NCBI GenBank assembly: GCA_024516155.1
Contig: JAJJXM010000002.1
Coordinates: 1,488,001 to 1,552,000, forward strand
DNA: 64,000 bases
Direction: 5' to 3'
Source of the DNA: Pyronema omphalodes
Taxonomy: Eukaryota > Ascomycota > Pezizomycetes > Pezizales > Pyronemataceae
In this document: positions 20,788 to 33,410 of the stretch, in pieces
How positions within the stretch are numbered: position 1 is the first letter of the stretch
Layout of the letters: every line of letters starts with the position of its first letter
Translations under genes and position numbers: made by a program
The notes under the pieces: model-generated
What the model saw: only the letters and a program-made list of their open reading frames with translations
What the model was told of the DNA's origin: nothing
Database searches by the model: none

Positions 20788-22756
20788 AGGAAATAATCGG
20801 ATATGGTAAAAACAAAAAAAAAACAGATGGGTTACATATACATTATTGGTTCGGTAGCATTTATTGGGCATAGACGGTGCGCGTTAAAGGTCGTGGAATT
20901 ATAGATTTCTATATGTATAGATATATATATACCCGGTTTAATAGTAATTTATCTTTACACACTGAGTTTGTTTTGTTTTGTTTGGTGAAGGATTCTACTG
21001 TCGGGTTTCGAGAAGATAACTGTTCAGAGCGGTTAGAAAAATACGCTTTTATTGATGATGCTGATGCTGATGCTGATGCTGTGGGGTTTATGGTTTCTTT
21101 ATGTATTTAAAGAAAAAGAAAAGCAACTCATCCAACTCTCTCTGAGGTTCCAGGTAATTACACGCCATAAAAATCTGAATAAATTTAAAACCTGACAACG
21201 AAAAAAAAAATCACCACCTATCAAATCTCCTTAGTCCTGGAGTATACTGTAGTCTATATCCGTTAATATCATTGACATCTTCTGTCACTCGACTTGTGCA
21301 ATAAAGGTTTTCCCCTCACCTCTGTCTTATTTAGCTGTTATGCTACAGTCCTATAGGATGGAGGTGGGGGGAGGGGGGGGGGGTTCCATGTCGGATTTCT
21401 AGACCACCATGATGGAAACTATCATGGAATAAGTGTAAGAAGATACAGTGGAAAAAGCACCATTATCTCCTTACGAAGAAGTGGGGCTTTTTGTATCTGG
21501 ACCTCAGTCTCCCGGGCAACTGATATAACAGCTCCCAGGAATTGGCTTTTGTACTCCAGAAATAAAACATAATTTGCACCGAGTTTTTCTTGAAGTACCT
21601 CAAAAAGTATCGAAATCATCACTAAGCAAACTTGTACAAGGCTACAAGCTCATAATTCACTACAACTCTTCCAACGAGATCATCATTAAGAAGCAAAGAA
21701 AACAAATTAAACTCTATGCTCTGGCGACTGAACGGTCTGAACTACCTCTCTATGTCTGACGCTTTCGGCATCTGCACAAACCCCCATTCCCTTACATGCG
21801 AACCTTAGCATCCACTCGATCCTGCACTCCCTGCCTCAGTGCCTCTGAAATACTTCCCGTCTGCTAACACAAGCCTTCATAAATCGTAGGTACTTCACTT
21901 ACAAAATGCCAACTTCTCGAGTGTGTATATATATGCTTCGAAGCCTCCAGAATATACAGTACACAACAACCATCTCAACCATGATCCAAACACGATACCA
22001 AAGATAACACCTCCACCAGATGGTATCTAGCTACGGCAAGGCCAATGGGGTTGACAAATACATTGATAAAGGTTGTTACATAATCTTCCTAATAGCTGCT
22101 GCATCGTAATTGTAATTCCCTTTGCTCTGAATGATAGTGTAGGTGAAGATCTCTACTAGATAAGTATCAGTCAACGTATTAAACCCTGTTCTGCGTAACG
22201 ATTAGCTTTGCTTCTTGGACTCGGGATAATAATGTCTCACCTATATTATAAAACAGGCCATATGGTAATAGAAAATCGCAACAATCGTCGCCACTTAGTT
22301 CCCTTAGTTCCCGTCACTGTATACCGAGCCGAAGATGTAGTGAGCTGTGAACATGATATAAACCCCCAACATCCCAAAAACATGAGTTAAATACGTAGTC
22401 CGTCTAGGCTTCAATATCCACATATCCAGATATCCAATTTTAATATTTCTATCATCGGGACTCAGCTCAGCTTTTACGAAGGCGTGCAATATAATGTGTT
22501 TTGATTTTCCTATTACTAACATTCCATTTTGGGGACAATAGGTCTACCAGGTTTGTCAGGTTTGCCAATAGAGTCAACCTCAATGTAATTTTCAACCGGA
22601 TCAATAAACCGACGAGTGATATTTCAGTACACAATTAATTACTCCCATACCATCTCCCATAATAAAAAAATAAAAATAAGAACTCCATCACAATTTTAGT
22701 TAAACAAACCCCACAACTTTCCACTAATAGATACCCTCAACTCCACTTTCAATTAC
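20788..22756. other. Intergenic region, no supportable gene
   Basis: This 2-kb AT-rich spacer has a TGATGC triplet-pair repeat (about 21055-21080) and a G-rich run (21364-21384). A 72-residue minus-strand frame at 22304-22522 contains a hydrophobic stretch but no family motif, so it is not called. Several GTTCCCTTAGTTCCC words near 22295-22315 are simple duplication. Confidence 0.6.
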
Positions 22757-24386
22757 TCAATTACTCAAATAAACCATCAACAACCAAACCCAACTCGCGA
22801 CCACCCCGACCGCCGAATAACTACTCATAAACATCAACGGCAAAAACTCCAATCTCTCACCAAAGACCAATCCATGAATCAAGCTACAATACGTAACCAA
22901 TGGTATAGCCACAATAACAAACAAAGTTGCCGGTCTATCCATTAACCATCTCCTATATTCATTAACTCCTCCCGAAGGTGCCAATTTATCAAACGTGTAC
23001 AAAAATACAATTAACCAAAGAACCGTGTACACTGTTTTAATCGGAAATTCCGCAGGTGTGAAAAGAAGCGGAAATAAGGAAACGTGACCAGCTACAGCTA
23101 ATGGTCGGAAGGATGATAAATGATGTCTGGAGTTCAAGGCGAGAAGCGAAAAGGGGAAAATTACAAGCAAAATAGCTTTCTCGTGGACATGCCATCCGAA
23201 GAGGAAGCTGGAGAAAGCACATAAGGTAACGGAACCGAGGAAATTCTCATACGTGGGACGTATGAAAAGTTTCACCAAAGGTAACGCCATAAAGAGGAGT
23301 GTAAGCACGAAAGTAACTCTCGGGGTTATCTCTGGAAGCACGGCAAATGAGGTGTTTCCAACTAATCCTCTGGTTCCGCTAGATAAGGCGGCTGGGTTAA
23401 TAGCCAGACCAAGCTTAGGAGCGATAAGGATCAAGCAACGATCTACGAAGGAGTACATCGCCCAGATGTTAGGGGCCCAATAAGCGTGGCATAATCCGCG
23501 GCTGAAAGGAAAGAGGCGGGATAATAGTTGAGGGATTTGACCCCACCATACGAATGGTGCAAAAGCTGTGGCAAAGACAGTGATGATGCTGATACCTAGC
23601 TTGAGAGAGTTGAAGAACTGGATCGATAGGTTAAGCGGCCAGATGCTGAAGTTGGGACCAAGGCAATAGGCACGGAGGAGATAGATAAAGTATGCCGGAG
23701 CGAGATAGAGGTAAATATGCTTGAAGCATAATAAGGCGGCGAAGAGGATTCCAGAGAGTAGAGGGGAGGATTTGGCAGCCAATAGTGAGAGAAGAAGGAT
23801 TCCGTACATGAATCCGTTGTATTGGAAATGGATGTGGTCGATTATCAATAGACCGGGAGAGAGGAGAATGGATAGGGCAATGGCGTGGGCTGAGCGCTTG
23901 GTGGATTCGGAGGAGTTGACAACCAGCCTGACGATAGGTCAGCAATTATCCTTAACGGTAGAATAAGAGTGTGAGAGAAACCTGTGCAATGCGTAGACCA
24001 TAACCAACTCGGTGACAATAACCGATAAACGCTGGAATAGCACAGTGTTGAAGCTGTCATAGCCCAAGTTCTGGACCTCCAACATCCTGGGATCAAAGTA
24101 TTTCGCAACATGGCTCATACACCATTCGAATACGGCAAAGAACGGGGGATAATCCAAAGTCCATTCCGAGGTATTTTCATAGTACCATTTCTGGACCGGT
24201 AGGGAATGGGTGAGAGCTAGCCAATTTCTATGGACCTCAAAATCTGTAGACTTGCTTCAAGAGTCAGTCAGTTAATATTCCAGAAGCTGGGTAGCATGAT
24301 ATGACGAACTAGGCTGGGAGTAATAGTAATTTGAAGGCAGTCGCAACAATGGTTACGTCCTTGAGGGAGGGGTATAAGCCGGACAT
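22757..24386 (-). CDS. ALG8: Dolichyl-P-Glc:Glc1Man9GlcNAc2-PP-dolichol alpha-1,3-glucosyltransferase ALG8
   Basis: Adds the second glucose to the lipid-linked N-glycan precursor in the ER lumen (GT57 family, with ALG6). Three exons (24386-24310, 24254-23982, 23927-22757) give 506 residues. The joins restore the catalytic first loop: [20 protein letters not shown] across intron 1, then [14 protein letters not shown]. Exon 3 carries [18 protein letters not shown] and [20 protein letters not shown], both ALG8/ALG6 hallmarks, plus [11 protein letters not shown]. About ten or more hydrophobic segments are present. Choosing ALG8 over ALG6 rests on the HFQYNGF and [12 protein letters not shown] context. 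It is divergent from MZT1. Confidence 0.93.
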
Positions 24387-25006
24387 GGTCGGCGCATTGG
24401 ATTTTGACGTGTTCTACGCGTTGAGTTCGAGACACGGTGGATCGTGACGCTTCGAAAAGACCTAACCCATAGTCAGGAGTAAGCGAGGTCTGAAACCACG
24501 TGGCGTCGCCTTAGCATCTTGCACAACCCGGTGTCAAACAGCAGCTAGGGAACCGCAGAGCCGCAGGAGGTGTGAAGTTAAAAAGCTCTTGCGATCTTGA
24601 AATCGGAAAAGAGCTTCAGTATAACTTGGACACCAGTTCGAACCTGGATGTCAGAAGTGCCATTTCGGCTTTCAATATGATTAAACTTGATTCTAAAGCC
24701 ATAAGCGACTCCCAAACTTCTGTTATTTTCCATGTAGATGTATATAGCACTTAAGTTGCAAACTTGTCTTGACCTTGACAAGCTTCTGTACATAGCCCCA
24801 TCCCATCCCCACATAAGACACGAGGCGCCATCCAGATATCCTTGACATTGGCGCCCCACCAATAACCGCGACAAACGCGCACCTAAATCATTCTCTGCTC
24901 TACTTAACCTCACATTGACGCGTCTTCTCCATCGCGTCGTTCCTACAATCGCGTTAACAAACCCTTCAACGAACTTGTCAACGAACCCGCCAAGGCATCC
25001 ATAACA
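24387..25006. promoter_or_regulatory. Divergent spacer ALG8/MZT1
   Basis: This 620-bp spacer contains a short palindromic block, CCAGTTCGAACCTGG (24631-24645), which is not a tRNA because no flanking cloverleaf forms. A pyrimidine/A-rich leader precedes MZT1. No other gene is seen. Confidence 0.6.
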
Positions 25007-25285
25007 ATGCCTACCGGTTCCAACTCCCGTCAACGTGCCGCAAAAGACGTCGTTGATGTCTTGAACGAGATTTCTACACTCCTAAATACCGGCTTGGATA
25101 GGACTACGCTATCGCTTTGTGTTTCGTTGATTGAGAATGGAGTTAACCCTGAGGCTTTAGCTGTAAGTAATCAGTAAATCGAATCAAAGAAGTGTGGGGT
25201 AGGGCTAATAAGGTTGGGACAGGCAATTATTAAAGAGCTTAGGAGAGAGGCAGAACAGACGCTGGGGAATGTGGAGGCACGGTGA
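25007..25285 (+). CDS. MZT1: Mitotic-spindle organizing protein 1 (MOZART1/Mzt1)
   Basis: Small gamma-tubulin complex adaptor that activates and recruits the complex at spindle pole bodies. Two exons (25007-25162, 25223-25285) give 72 residues, the normal size. The start is [19 protein letters not shown]. The core [19 protein letters not shown], then NGVNPEALA, joins across the 60-nt intron to [11 protein letters not shown]. This is the entire MOZART1 helix bundle. The gene is too small and too split to appear in simple ORF calls. Confidence 0.95.
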
Positions 25286-25749
25286 GGGATTGTTTTAGCG
25301 GGGGCCCTGGGAACCACTGAGTGATATTTGAGCATTATGAGAAGGTGCTAGTAGGAGGAAATCGGCACTGGGTCAGGGTGATATTTGGGCACGGTGTTGA
25401 AAGGTGTTTACGGCTACTGATTCGTTTTATTGTTTTTACTATTGGTTTACCTGCTTTGAATTTCTACCAATGAGGTTCTACAAGTACGTGTACAGTGTTC
25501 CATAATTCTGCACTATTGCAGTTGTAGCTTCCATACTAGATGCGACTACGGTTATATACAAAACCCCCCATTCACCCCAAAAGAGCAATAACAATAATCC
25601 AACCCAAAACAGAAAATGTGTACCTTTACCCACGCAACGCGAAACTCCATAAGCCCAATCAATCAATCCCAATCATGTATAGAGCGAATATCCCAAACCC
25701 AGAACTCCTAAACACCGTTTCCCAAAACCAGATGAACAGATGCTGGCAC
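25286..25749. other. Convergent intergenic region MZT1/SGF73
   Basis: 464 bp between two facing stop codons. It is AT-rich, probably both 3' UTRs, and no gene is seen. Confidence 0.7.
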
Positions 25750-27195
25750 TTACTGGCCGCTCATGTTGATTGATGACTTGCGCTGAATTGGTGGCGGTGG
25801 AGGCTGAAAGGCCTTTGGTTGTGGAGCTCGTCCAAATACACCTGGATCAATGTATTAGCATAGCCTCATGTAAACAGTAAGAAGAAAAATATTACACATA
25901 CCTCCTAGTACTCCATCTGGCATCCCTGTGGCACTTAAAGGGTGCGGTGTGCCAACTGGTCGTAATGCACTCGCCATTGCATCTCGCATCCGGATATACT
26001 GGGCTTTCTTCCGTAGCGGCACGACAAGATTATGCTCGAACGGCTGTGGTACATGTGTCGTAATGGCCGCCATAACCAACTCTGTCTCTTCATCCGAATC
26101 CACCGGTAATGCATTTGCCTCGATCTCCTCCGGCGGAGGATTACCAGCGTTAATAGCGGCCTCTGTTCTTTTATTAGTACTGATCTTTCTTCCATGTCGT
26201 CCAAAATACCGCCAGGGAAAACCTACTCTGTTGTTTCGCCTGATTCTTCTTTTGATACGCGGCCAAAAGTACATCGTAAGGCTGGGAACGTCCCAAAACT
26301 CCACGCTTAGATCCCATAGAATGGCTTTTACAAGTCAAAGACCTTGCACACAGTGCGCCATTAGGAAGCTGTACACCACACTGTCTCTCTACATCTACTG
26401 GAGCTTTCGGTTTCGGCTCTGGCTTTGCGGGCTTCTCCTTCTTTTTCTTTGCCTTGGGCTCCTTGGGAATAGCTGCAGTATCTGCCTTCCTCTTCTTCCC
26501 CTTCGCCCCTGACTCTGTGTCCTTCTTCGCCATCTTCTTAGCTCCGGTAACCTTCTTCTTTGCCTCTGCGCTTGGTTCATCTTTCTCCTTCACCTCCTTC
26601 TCCTCTTCGGCTTTGCTCTTAGTGTCTTCTTCCTTGCCTTTTCCTGCTGCAACTGCGGCTGCCTCCTCACGCTGTTTCTTACGCTCCTTATTGCGTTCAG
26701 TCTTGGCCTTGTAGCATGCTCGAACATGCTCCGCGGCAACCGTCTTCAAAACAGGCTTCTTGCAGTGCTTGCAAACTTTGTAGTCGGGATCATCCTGGAG
26801 GGGTCGGCCAGTAGCGAATGTCGCTACGTCTTTATCGTCGAGTTGAGTTACGACAGGGCCGGGGGACCGCGTTGGGGATGAGGTGGCTTCTTTCTCTGGA
26901 GTAATGTTAGCTTTGTTTTCTCTGTTGTACAAAGTCCGAAGTAGCTCCGCGAACTTGAACGTAAGCAACTACTCAAGGCTGTAGTAAAGAATTATTGGCC
27001 CAAGTGGTATGTCTATGACTAGACCGGGGCTTGATATCGCTTGCTATTACTCGCCGCCACTGAGGTGTGCGTACCTTTCTCTTCAAGCTGCTTAGCACGT
27101 TCTTTCCAGTTACTTGTAGGTTTCTTCCCGTTCCTAACAGTCGAATTCTTAAGTTTTATAGTTCCGCCGAGCTCGCTATCTTTGAAAGCACCCAT
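25750..27195 (-). CDS. SGF73: SAGA complex subunit SGF73 (ataxin-7 homologue, SCA7 domain)
   Basis: Links the histone H2B deubiquitinase module to SAGA. Four exons (27195-27025, 26968-26227, 26162-25902, 25841-25750) give 421 residues. The ATG at 27195 is the first in frame. Near residues 120-145 there is a zinc finger, CKHCKKPV followed by EHVRACYK, that matches the SGF73 finger of the deubiquitinase module. A long Lys/Glu/Ala-rich linker follows. The SCA7 domain (about 250-300) reads VERQCGVQLPNGALCARSL, then CKSHSMGSKRGV and RSQPYDVLL. The C-terminal region ends GRAPQPKAFQPPPP. The first intron has the weakest donor (GTCTAG); the other junctions are standard. The N-terminal start is therefore less secure than the rest. 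Confidence 0.92.
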
Positions 27196-28151
27196 AACAT
27201 CACTGCTTTTCGAGCTACCTATATCAACGATGCTCTTATCAGCCACGCGCAAATAGGGGGAGCTGCAACGTAGGAACCAGGAACCGGGAACTACGAACCA
27301 CTTAAAGTCATGCTCGCTATTCAGACACAGTTAACGAGCAGTGTATGGTCGTTGGTTTTTCGGGATCTTAAATACAGAGCGTCGGGCGTGCGTGCTGACG
27401 TCGGGTCGGACACGGGTGAGGTGAGGTAGCCCAGGCGCGCGCAGCAACGAAGTGCATAGTCTGGTTTTACATAATGGAATGCGGTAGCCGCAGACGCGCT
27501 GTGACTAATGAGCACATATCCATGCTGCCAGCGGAGCCTGGGGAAGATTAAGCGAGCGGATGGCTGCACCAAACGTTGGCCGAGATGAATAGGTAGCTGC
27601 ACAAATGATGAATTCGACGTAGGGTAGTTTTGGATTTTTAGTTTTGAAACTTTGTATAAATGATAACTTAAATATGGGGAAATTTTCGAGTTCTTGAAGT
27701 TTTTCCAACTTTGCACAAAAGTCAGGTTTCTTTCAATATAGCAAGCATTATTTGAATTTATTTATTTATGCGTCACTCATGTTTCCGCCCCTCAGGTTAT
27801 GTGACAGCCCCGATTTATGAGATACATGTAGATCCAAGCTGAGTTCTCGAGCAGTTATAGTGGTCAGCAACGCGGCCTCCTGCTGCTTTCTCCATTTGCG
27901 TGTCCATCCAGCGTCGTCTTGTCCTGATGCCCTGCGTGCTCGGGGCTACTGCGTCGAGTGCCCACCTATCCTCCTCTCGTAATCCTTTGAACATTCCATA
28001 GCGACAGTCGATTTGGTGGTGAACGTCATGCATCGTCCGGGATCAAGCTACCATTTGAATGAATTCCAAGCTCCGTCATTGCAATCAATACAAAAAGATA
28101 TTACACATTCTAAATGATAATTATACATAAACAAAAACAACGTTCCCACTC
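27196..28151. other. Intergenic spacer SGF73/NSRP1, no gene seen
   Basis: 956 bp. It contains a GGAACCAGGAACCGGGAACTACGAACC repeat-like stretch near 27270-27300. GC-rich and AT-rich patches alternate. Short minus-strand frames at 27321-27716 and 27815-28033 show no conserved motif. Confidence 0.6.
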
Positions 28152-29329
28152 CTACTTTTTGGCTTCGGCAGCAGCAGCAGCTTTTCGTGCAAGATATCGT
28201 TCCCTTGCAGACTTGACATCCGTATCAGTCTTTCTTGACTTGGACTGTCTCTCCAATTCTTGCTTAGCCTTCTCCTCCTCTTCTAATGCCCGCTTCTGAG
28301 CCTGTGCAAGCTGTTCTTCCATCATTCTAGTTTGTCTAGCACGCATCTCCTGCTGAGACTTTCCGCGGCCTTGGTAGGCTTGTTGTGGTCTCCGTACATC
28401 GTCAGAACCTGAGCGACTGTCGACGACCCTCTTCTTTGAGGCGGTGATGTTGAGACCACCTGACAAAAGTTCAGTTTTGTCTACAACGTATCCTTCTTCG
28501 TTGACATCAATGGCAGCACCCTTCTCTCTTAGGATTCTGGCTTTTTCTGCCGCTGCTTTTTCTGCATCGATATTATCCTCTTCATCGTCCTTGTCCATAT
28601 CCTTATTTTTGTCACCGCTTCCTGCGGCAGCTACAAGCTCGTCATGTTTGCTTTCCATCTTGTTCAACATGTTTCTGTGGAACGAGGACATGCCTTGAGA
28701 CTTCTTCTTGAGATTCTCTGTAACCATTAGCACCAACAACCAGTATCTAGATGCTAAAATGGGGCATTACCTTCACGTATCCTCTCCTCCTCCTCAAGCT
28801 TCTTCATCTCCTCCTGCTGCTTTTTATATGCACTAGTAACAAAGCTCTCCTTATCCGCAAATTCCTCCCCTTCAGCTTCTCTCTCCTTCTGCAGCATCTT
28901 TTCCTTAGCTCTTAGTTGATCACGTTTCCGTATCTCTGCCGATTCTAAAAGATTCTGCATATACTTTGGTTTCCTTTCGGCAGCATCTAGTTCCTCTGCT
29001 CTTTTCTTCTTCCGATCCACACTCTTCATATCATCCCATACCGCGTCGTAGTCGTAAACTGACGGGTCAATTTCCGCTGCCGCCTTCTCAGCCTTCTTGG
29101 ACATCTCATTGAAGGTTGCTAATTGCGCATTGACTACAGCAACATCGCGCCCTCCCTTCTTTTTCTTATCCTTAGAACCACTACCAAAAACTCCCCCGAT
29201 CTCCTCTTCCACATTGTCTTCCTCCTCATCGTCTGCAGCTGCAAACGCATTGAGAGGCTTCTTTGCTTTCGGGGGTCCCAGAGGTTTCTTAGGCTTAATC
29301 CCACCGAGTCCGATCTTGATTCCTGACAT
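28152..29329 (-). CDS. NSRP1: Nuclear speckle splicing regulatory protein 1-like (DUF2040/CCDC55)
   Basis: Predicted nuclear RNA-processing protein; the animal NSRP1 regulates alternative splice sites. Two exons (29329-28771, 28717-28152) give 374 residues with a 53-nt intron. The start MSGIKIGLGGIKPKKPLG is typical of fungal members. The conserved domain spans about residues 80-205: EIDPSVYDYDAVWDDMK, KPKYMQNLLESAEIRKRD, then EFADKESFVTSAYKKQ and, across the splice, ERIREENLKKKSQGMSSF. The C-terminal half is highly charged coiled coil with an Ala-rich end (RKAAAAAEAKK). The upstream in-frame start at about 29480 is unlikely, because the MSGIKIG start is the conserved one. Confidence 0.9.
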
Positions 29330-29787
29330 ATCGCGTTGAATGTATATCGATTTTTCGCGTTGTTGAACGTCTTGAATAGTGGACTTTGTTGAGCTGTCGA
29401 ACCTGAAGCTGTAGCTTGTGTGGCGTTCAAGATGTGTTAACGCGTAAAAAGAAGCATTTAGTGTGGCTTTCGTTCGCCTCAAGTGGCAGTGCCAGCCCTA
29501 CCATCGCTTAGTAAGATGACTGTCCGTAGCGCTAGACTATTCAGGCTTCCCCCCAGGCTCCCGGAGCCAGGGCGCAGAATACACGTCCATTACACTTCAG
29601 CCTTGCCTTATCTTCACGTTCAACTGTTAGTCACGCACTCCACGCACTCCACGAACGTCTTCAATCCTTTATAAATCGACATTTTTACCAGTATCAGCTT
29701 GTGGCTACTTATTCCCGCGACTACTATTCCTACCGCTCGCGAATTAGCTACTATATACGACCCAGCAACACAGCCAACACGCGAACA
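29330..29787. promoter_or_regulatory. Divergent promoter NSRP1/CEG1
   Basis: 458 bp between divergent start codons. It contains a CACGCACTCCACGCACTCCACG direct repeat (two 10-bp units near 29634-29655). No additional gene. Confidence 0.6.
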
Positions 29788-31456
29788 ATGGCAGAGCCTC
29801 CTGCGAAGAAACCGCATACCAGCTCGGTACCTGATATGCCAGGACATAAACAAGAGCCGGGTCTGGCAAAGATTCTACGGCGCGAGGTTGCGGATCTTCT
29901 CAAGCGAAGTCAGCTAGGATTTCCCGGTTAGTTGAGATGCAAGAGGCATCTTCTTGATCTCCACCCCTCTACACTTTGCTCCGACCACCACCGAAAGCCC
30001 AGTCATTGTACACCCGCTGTCTCTACAATTTTCACCATTCTGTGCGCTAGTTACTTGGTTTTTTTGGTGAGGTAGAGGCGGGTGGGCGCGTGAGGTGCAG
30101 TGGAGCATACAGTATCGTAGCAGCGAGCTTCTGTGAAAGATCGCTGACATCTAATTGTGGTTCTGGTATTCCAGGCGCACAACCTGTTTCATTCTGTCGA
30201 CGGCACATTGACGAACTCAAACGGGCCGAGTACGTTCCTTCTGCTACCATGCCTTTGCCCTGCCCATTCCGTATCCCTTTGTAAATCAACCACAAAAACA
30301 AAAGCTAATCACAAAGTTCCCAATTACACAAAAAATAGTTATTACCTCTGTGAAAAGAGTGACGGAATAAGATGCCTTATGTACTTCACCAGAGACGGTG
30401 ATCACGAAGTCCACTACCTAATCGATCGTAAAAATGAATATTACTGGGTTCCGGGTCTACACTTCCCGTTACCAAATGATAAAACCTTTCAGAAGTTTCA
30501 TACAGAAACTATTATCGACGGAGAATTGGTGATAGATACCATTGGCGGCAAAAAAATCCTAAAATATCTAGTCTTCGACTGTTTGGTAATCGATAACAAA
30601 TCAGTGATGGAACGAACCCTCGACAAGCGTCTGGCCGTGCGTCTTTCTATCGTCCGAAGCTTCCTCACTCAATCATGGCTAACTACTCTTGTAGTACTTC
30701 CGCGAATATGTCTACAACCCCTACCGTCATCTTTGCAAAACTTTTCCGCAAGAAGTCGACTACTTCCCCTTCCAACTCGAATTCAAACGTATGGAATTCA
30801 GCTATGCCATAGAAGTTGTCTTCCGTGACATTCTGCCCAAGCTTCCCCACGGCAACGACGGCTTAATCTTCACCTGCCGCACCTCCCCCTATACCTTTGG
30901 TACCGATAATAAAATCCTGAAATGGAAGCCCTCCGAAGAAAACTCCGTCGACTTCCGACTACATCTAGAATTCCCCGTTATCTCCAAATCAGACCTTGAT
31001 AACGATAGCGACGAAGAAAGCGACGACGAAGACGATGACGAGGAAGTAGTTGATTACGATGCCAAACCATCTTTTCACCTCTATGTATACTATGGAGATC
31101 AAGGAGAAAATTCCTACCAGAAATTTGGTGATATGTATGTGACAGATGAAGAGTGGGAAGAACTTAAAGCCCTGGGTCAACCGTTGGATGAGGAGATTGT
31201 GGAGTGTAGAATGGATGAGGAGAAAAGATGGAAGTTTATGAGATTCCGTAAAGATAAGAAGGACGCGAATCATATTAGTACTGTCAATTCGGTCATTGAA
31301 TCTATCGAGGATGCGGTCGGACAAGATGAGCTCATTAGGAGCTGGAAGGAGATTAGGGATGCTTGGAAGCAGAGGAATGCACAGCAGCCGGGGCAGCAGC
31401 AACAGCAACAGCAAGGACAAAGGCCACCACAGCAGGGACAGCAGCAGAAGCAGTAA
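29788..31456 (+). CDS. CEG1: mRNA guanylyltransferase (capping enzyme alpha subunit)
   Basis: Transfers GMP to the diphosphate 5' end of nascent mRNA. Four exons (29788-29926, 30175-30229, 30339-30636, 30695-31456) give 417 residues. The 55-nt exon 2 completes the block FPGAQPVSFCRRHIDELKR. Motif I is EKSDGIR, with the nucleophilic Lys at about residue 71. Motif III is TIIDGELV, motif IIIa KYLVFDCLVIDN, motif IV HGNDGLIFT and motif V DNKILKWKPSEENSVDF. The OB-fold follows an acidic insert (DSDEESDDEDDDEE). The C-terminus is an unusual Gln-rich tail (QQPGQQQQQQQGQRPP) of about 25 residues. It is the last host gene before the transposon block. Confidence 0.95.
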
Positions 31457-33334
31457 AGAATGAAAGAAGGGATGAAAGCAAGAAAGTGAGGAAACTCGAA
31501 GACGAGAGAATGAGGAGGAAGGAAGAAGGGAAGGAAGGGCGAAACGATATTTTAGAAAGTCTGGATATGGGTCTTTACGGATAAGGTGTTATTACTAGTT
31601 TTGAATTTTTCGGCGTTCAATTTTTTTTTCTTTTTCTCTCTTCCTTTTCTTTTCTTCTTTTCACTGGAGAGTTGGATACCCATGGGCATAAAAATCTGTG
31701 CTTAAGTCGAAAAAGCCACACATATACCCTTAGCAGCTACCCTGGTTTTTTTGTGTAACTTACAGTACTTGTATTGATTAGCAGACGGAGTGTGAACTAC
31801 AATTGATTTGGAGTTTGTTGATCCTGTGGTTCTGAAAAGCTGGTATCTAAATGGAAATGGTGCACGTGACAGGTGCTGTAGACTCGAAAGGAAGGTATAA
31901 TACCTATGGTTATTGTGAATAGGTAACATAATCAAGGTGATATTTGAAGATGAGCAGCAATAATTCTCCTTCATTTAACCCCATGTAACCATCCAGTTAA
32001 TTCCCACTGTTGCAATATTGATTTTCCGTCTGCGCCGCGAGTTTTATTTTGTAACCGATAACCCCAATACATGTAGATAACCAAATTAACTATTTTCTAC
32101 ATCCAGACTCTGTCGAACTGACCGTTGTCGTATGTTACATCATACCTTCTAATTACATGTTTACAGCCCTCACAAGTAGTTATAAATCCTCCACATAGCA
32201 TCCATTAACATCCTTTGGTACACCTTAGGAAATGGCGCTAACCACCCCTCTGATCTTACAAACAATTTCTCAATATGGGAAACAACATCCAACGGACCGG
32301 ACTAGACGGATGTGTTTACCATTGGCCTCCCTTCCTTCTTCATCCTGTCAGCTCACCTTACAGTCGTTCTCACCTGTACACCGTCCTACTTTCTCTTAAC
32401 TCACATCTCACAGCCTCACTTCAACGCTCAAGACTATAGTGCTTTAATTCTCTTTTCCACAGCTACCATATTCTGGCTCTTCTCTTCATCACGAAGACAA
32501 AAGAAAAATTGCATCCACGCAATCATCTCACACCCGAAGGAGGCTTATGGTTCTTAGCTACCACCTCATGGTTAAGCAGCCTCCTAAACCTGTAAATGCT
32601 ACCAATGTCTTCTTTATCAGTTCTTCTTGTTCACTATTAATCAATTTCAGTAGGTATAGTAAGTCCCCGTAGTTTCTAGTTAATAAGCATTCCATAGAAT
32701 TCAATATTGCTTTAGATAATAGCGTATATATATACAGAATTGAACAGCGATATCAAACTAATTCCATCATATCAAGTTCATGTTATTGCTTAGTCTTCGT
32801 TGTCGTCGGCGGCGGCAATTAAAGTGACCAAGCACTAGGCAATGTAGACATATCTTAATTCCACTTGAAAAATGGAATGCTTGCCCTCGGCGGAGGATTC
32901 TTTTGCCGGGGTCCTTGATGTACTGGATGATGTGAAGTGTGGTGATGTTTAACTACTATTGATGTCTTACCGCTACCAATCACACGGGTGCATGGGTACA
33001 TATTATCACCGGTGATTTTTCTTTACTCCGATATTTGGAATGCGGGACTTCGCCATTCTTCAATACGGTGCATTTTGAAGTTTGAGCCCATAGAGCCGTG
33101 TTCTTTTTGTGACTGTTGATGGAGGTGGATGTTGCCATAGCGCACATCCCCTCCCTATATTCCTCCTGTCGTTGTAGACTCTTTGTTCTCCATCCGATTC
33201 ATACAGACGTTTCTCCATCTCCATCTTTCTCCTCTCGTGCAAAGCCTTTTCCTTACGTCAAACCTCTTGCCCTTTAACAGTGCATCGCGTGATGTATTGT
33301 CGGACAGGCTTTTTTTTGAGATGGATAAGCAGCT
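31457..33334. other. Intergenic region at the gene/transposon boundary
   Basis: 1.9 kb of AT-rich DNA with no supportable gene. A frame near 32312-32557 lacks an ATG at its start and has no motif. It probably includes CEG1 3' UTR sequence (A/G-rich to about 31600, then T-rich). Confidence 0.6.
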
Positions 33335-33410
33335 GATTCATTAGGTCTGCTTTTTTTCTGGACGCCGAGTCGTCGACTTTGAGATCTGTGGATTCCTATT
33401 CGGAGCTTAG
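33335..33410 (+). repeat. tRNA-like/SINE-like direct repeat, copy A
   Basis: About 75 bp that recur at 33625-33700 with an exact 290-bp offset and no gaps. The core GACGCCGAGTCGTCGACTTT resembles a tRNA A box. The segment ATTCCTATTCGGAGCTT at the 3' end is a decayed B box. A T run lies upstream. Confidence 0.55.

Noticed and set aside
22304..22522. 72-codon minus-strand ORF with a hydrophobic segment downstream of ALG8
   Set aside because: No family motif, no splice partners and AT-rich spacer context. It could be chance; conservation in a related genome would be needed.
24631..24645. CCAGTTCGAACCTGG, which looks like a tRNA T arm
   Set aside because: It is just a short palindrome; no D arm, anticodon stem or acceptor stem can be drawn around it.
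32312..32557. 81-codon plus-strand frame with hydrophobic stretch in the spacer after CEG1
   Set aside because: The frame opens on GTG, not ATG, with no motif and no visible neighbouring exon.
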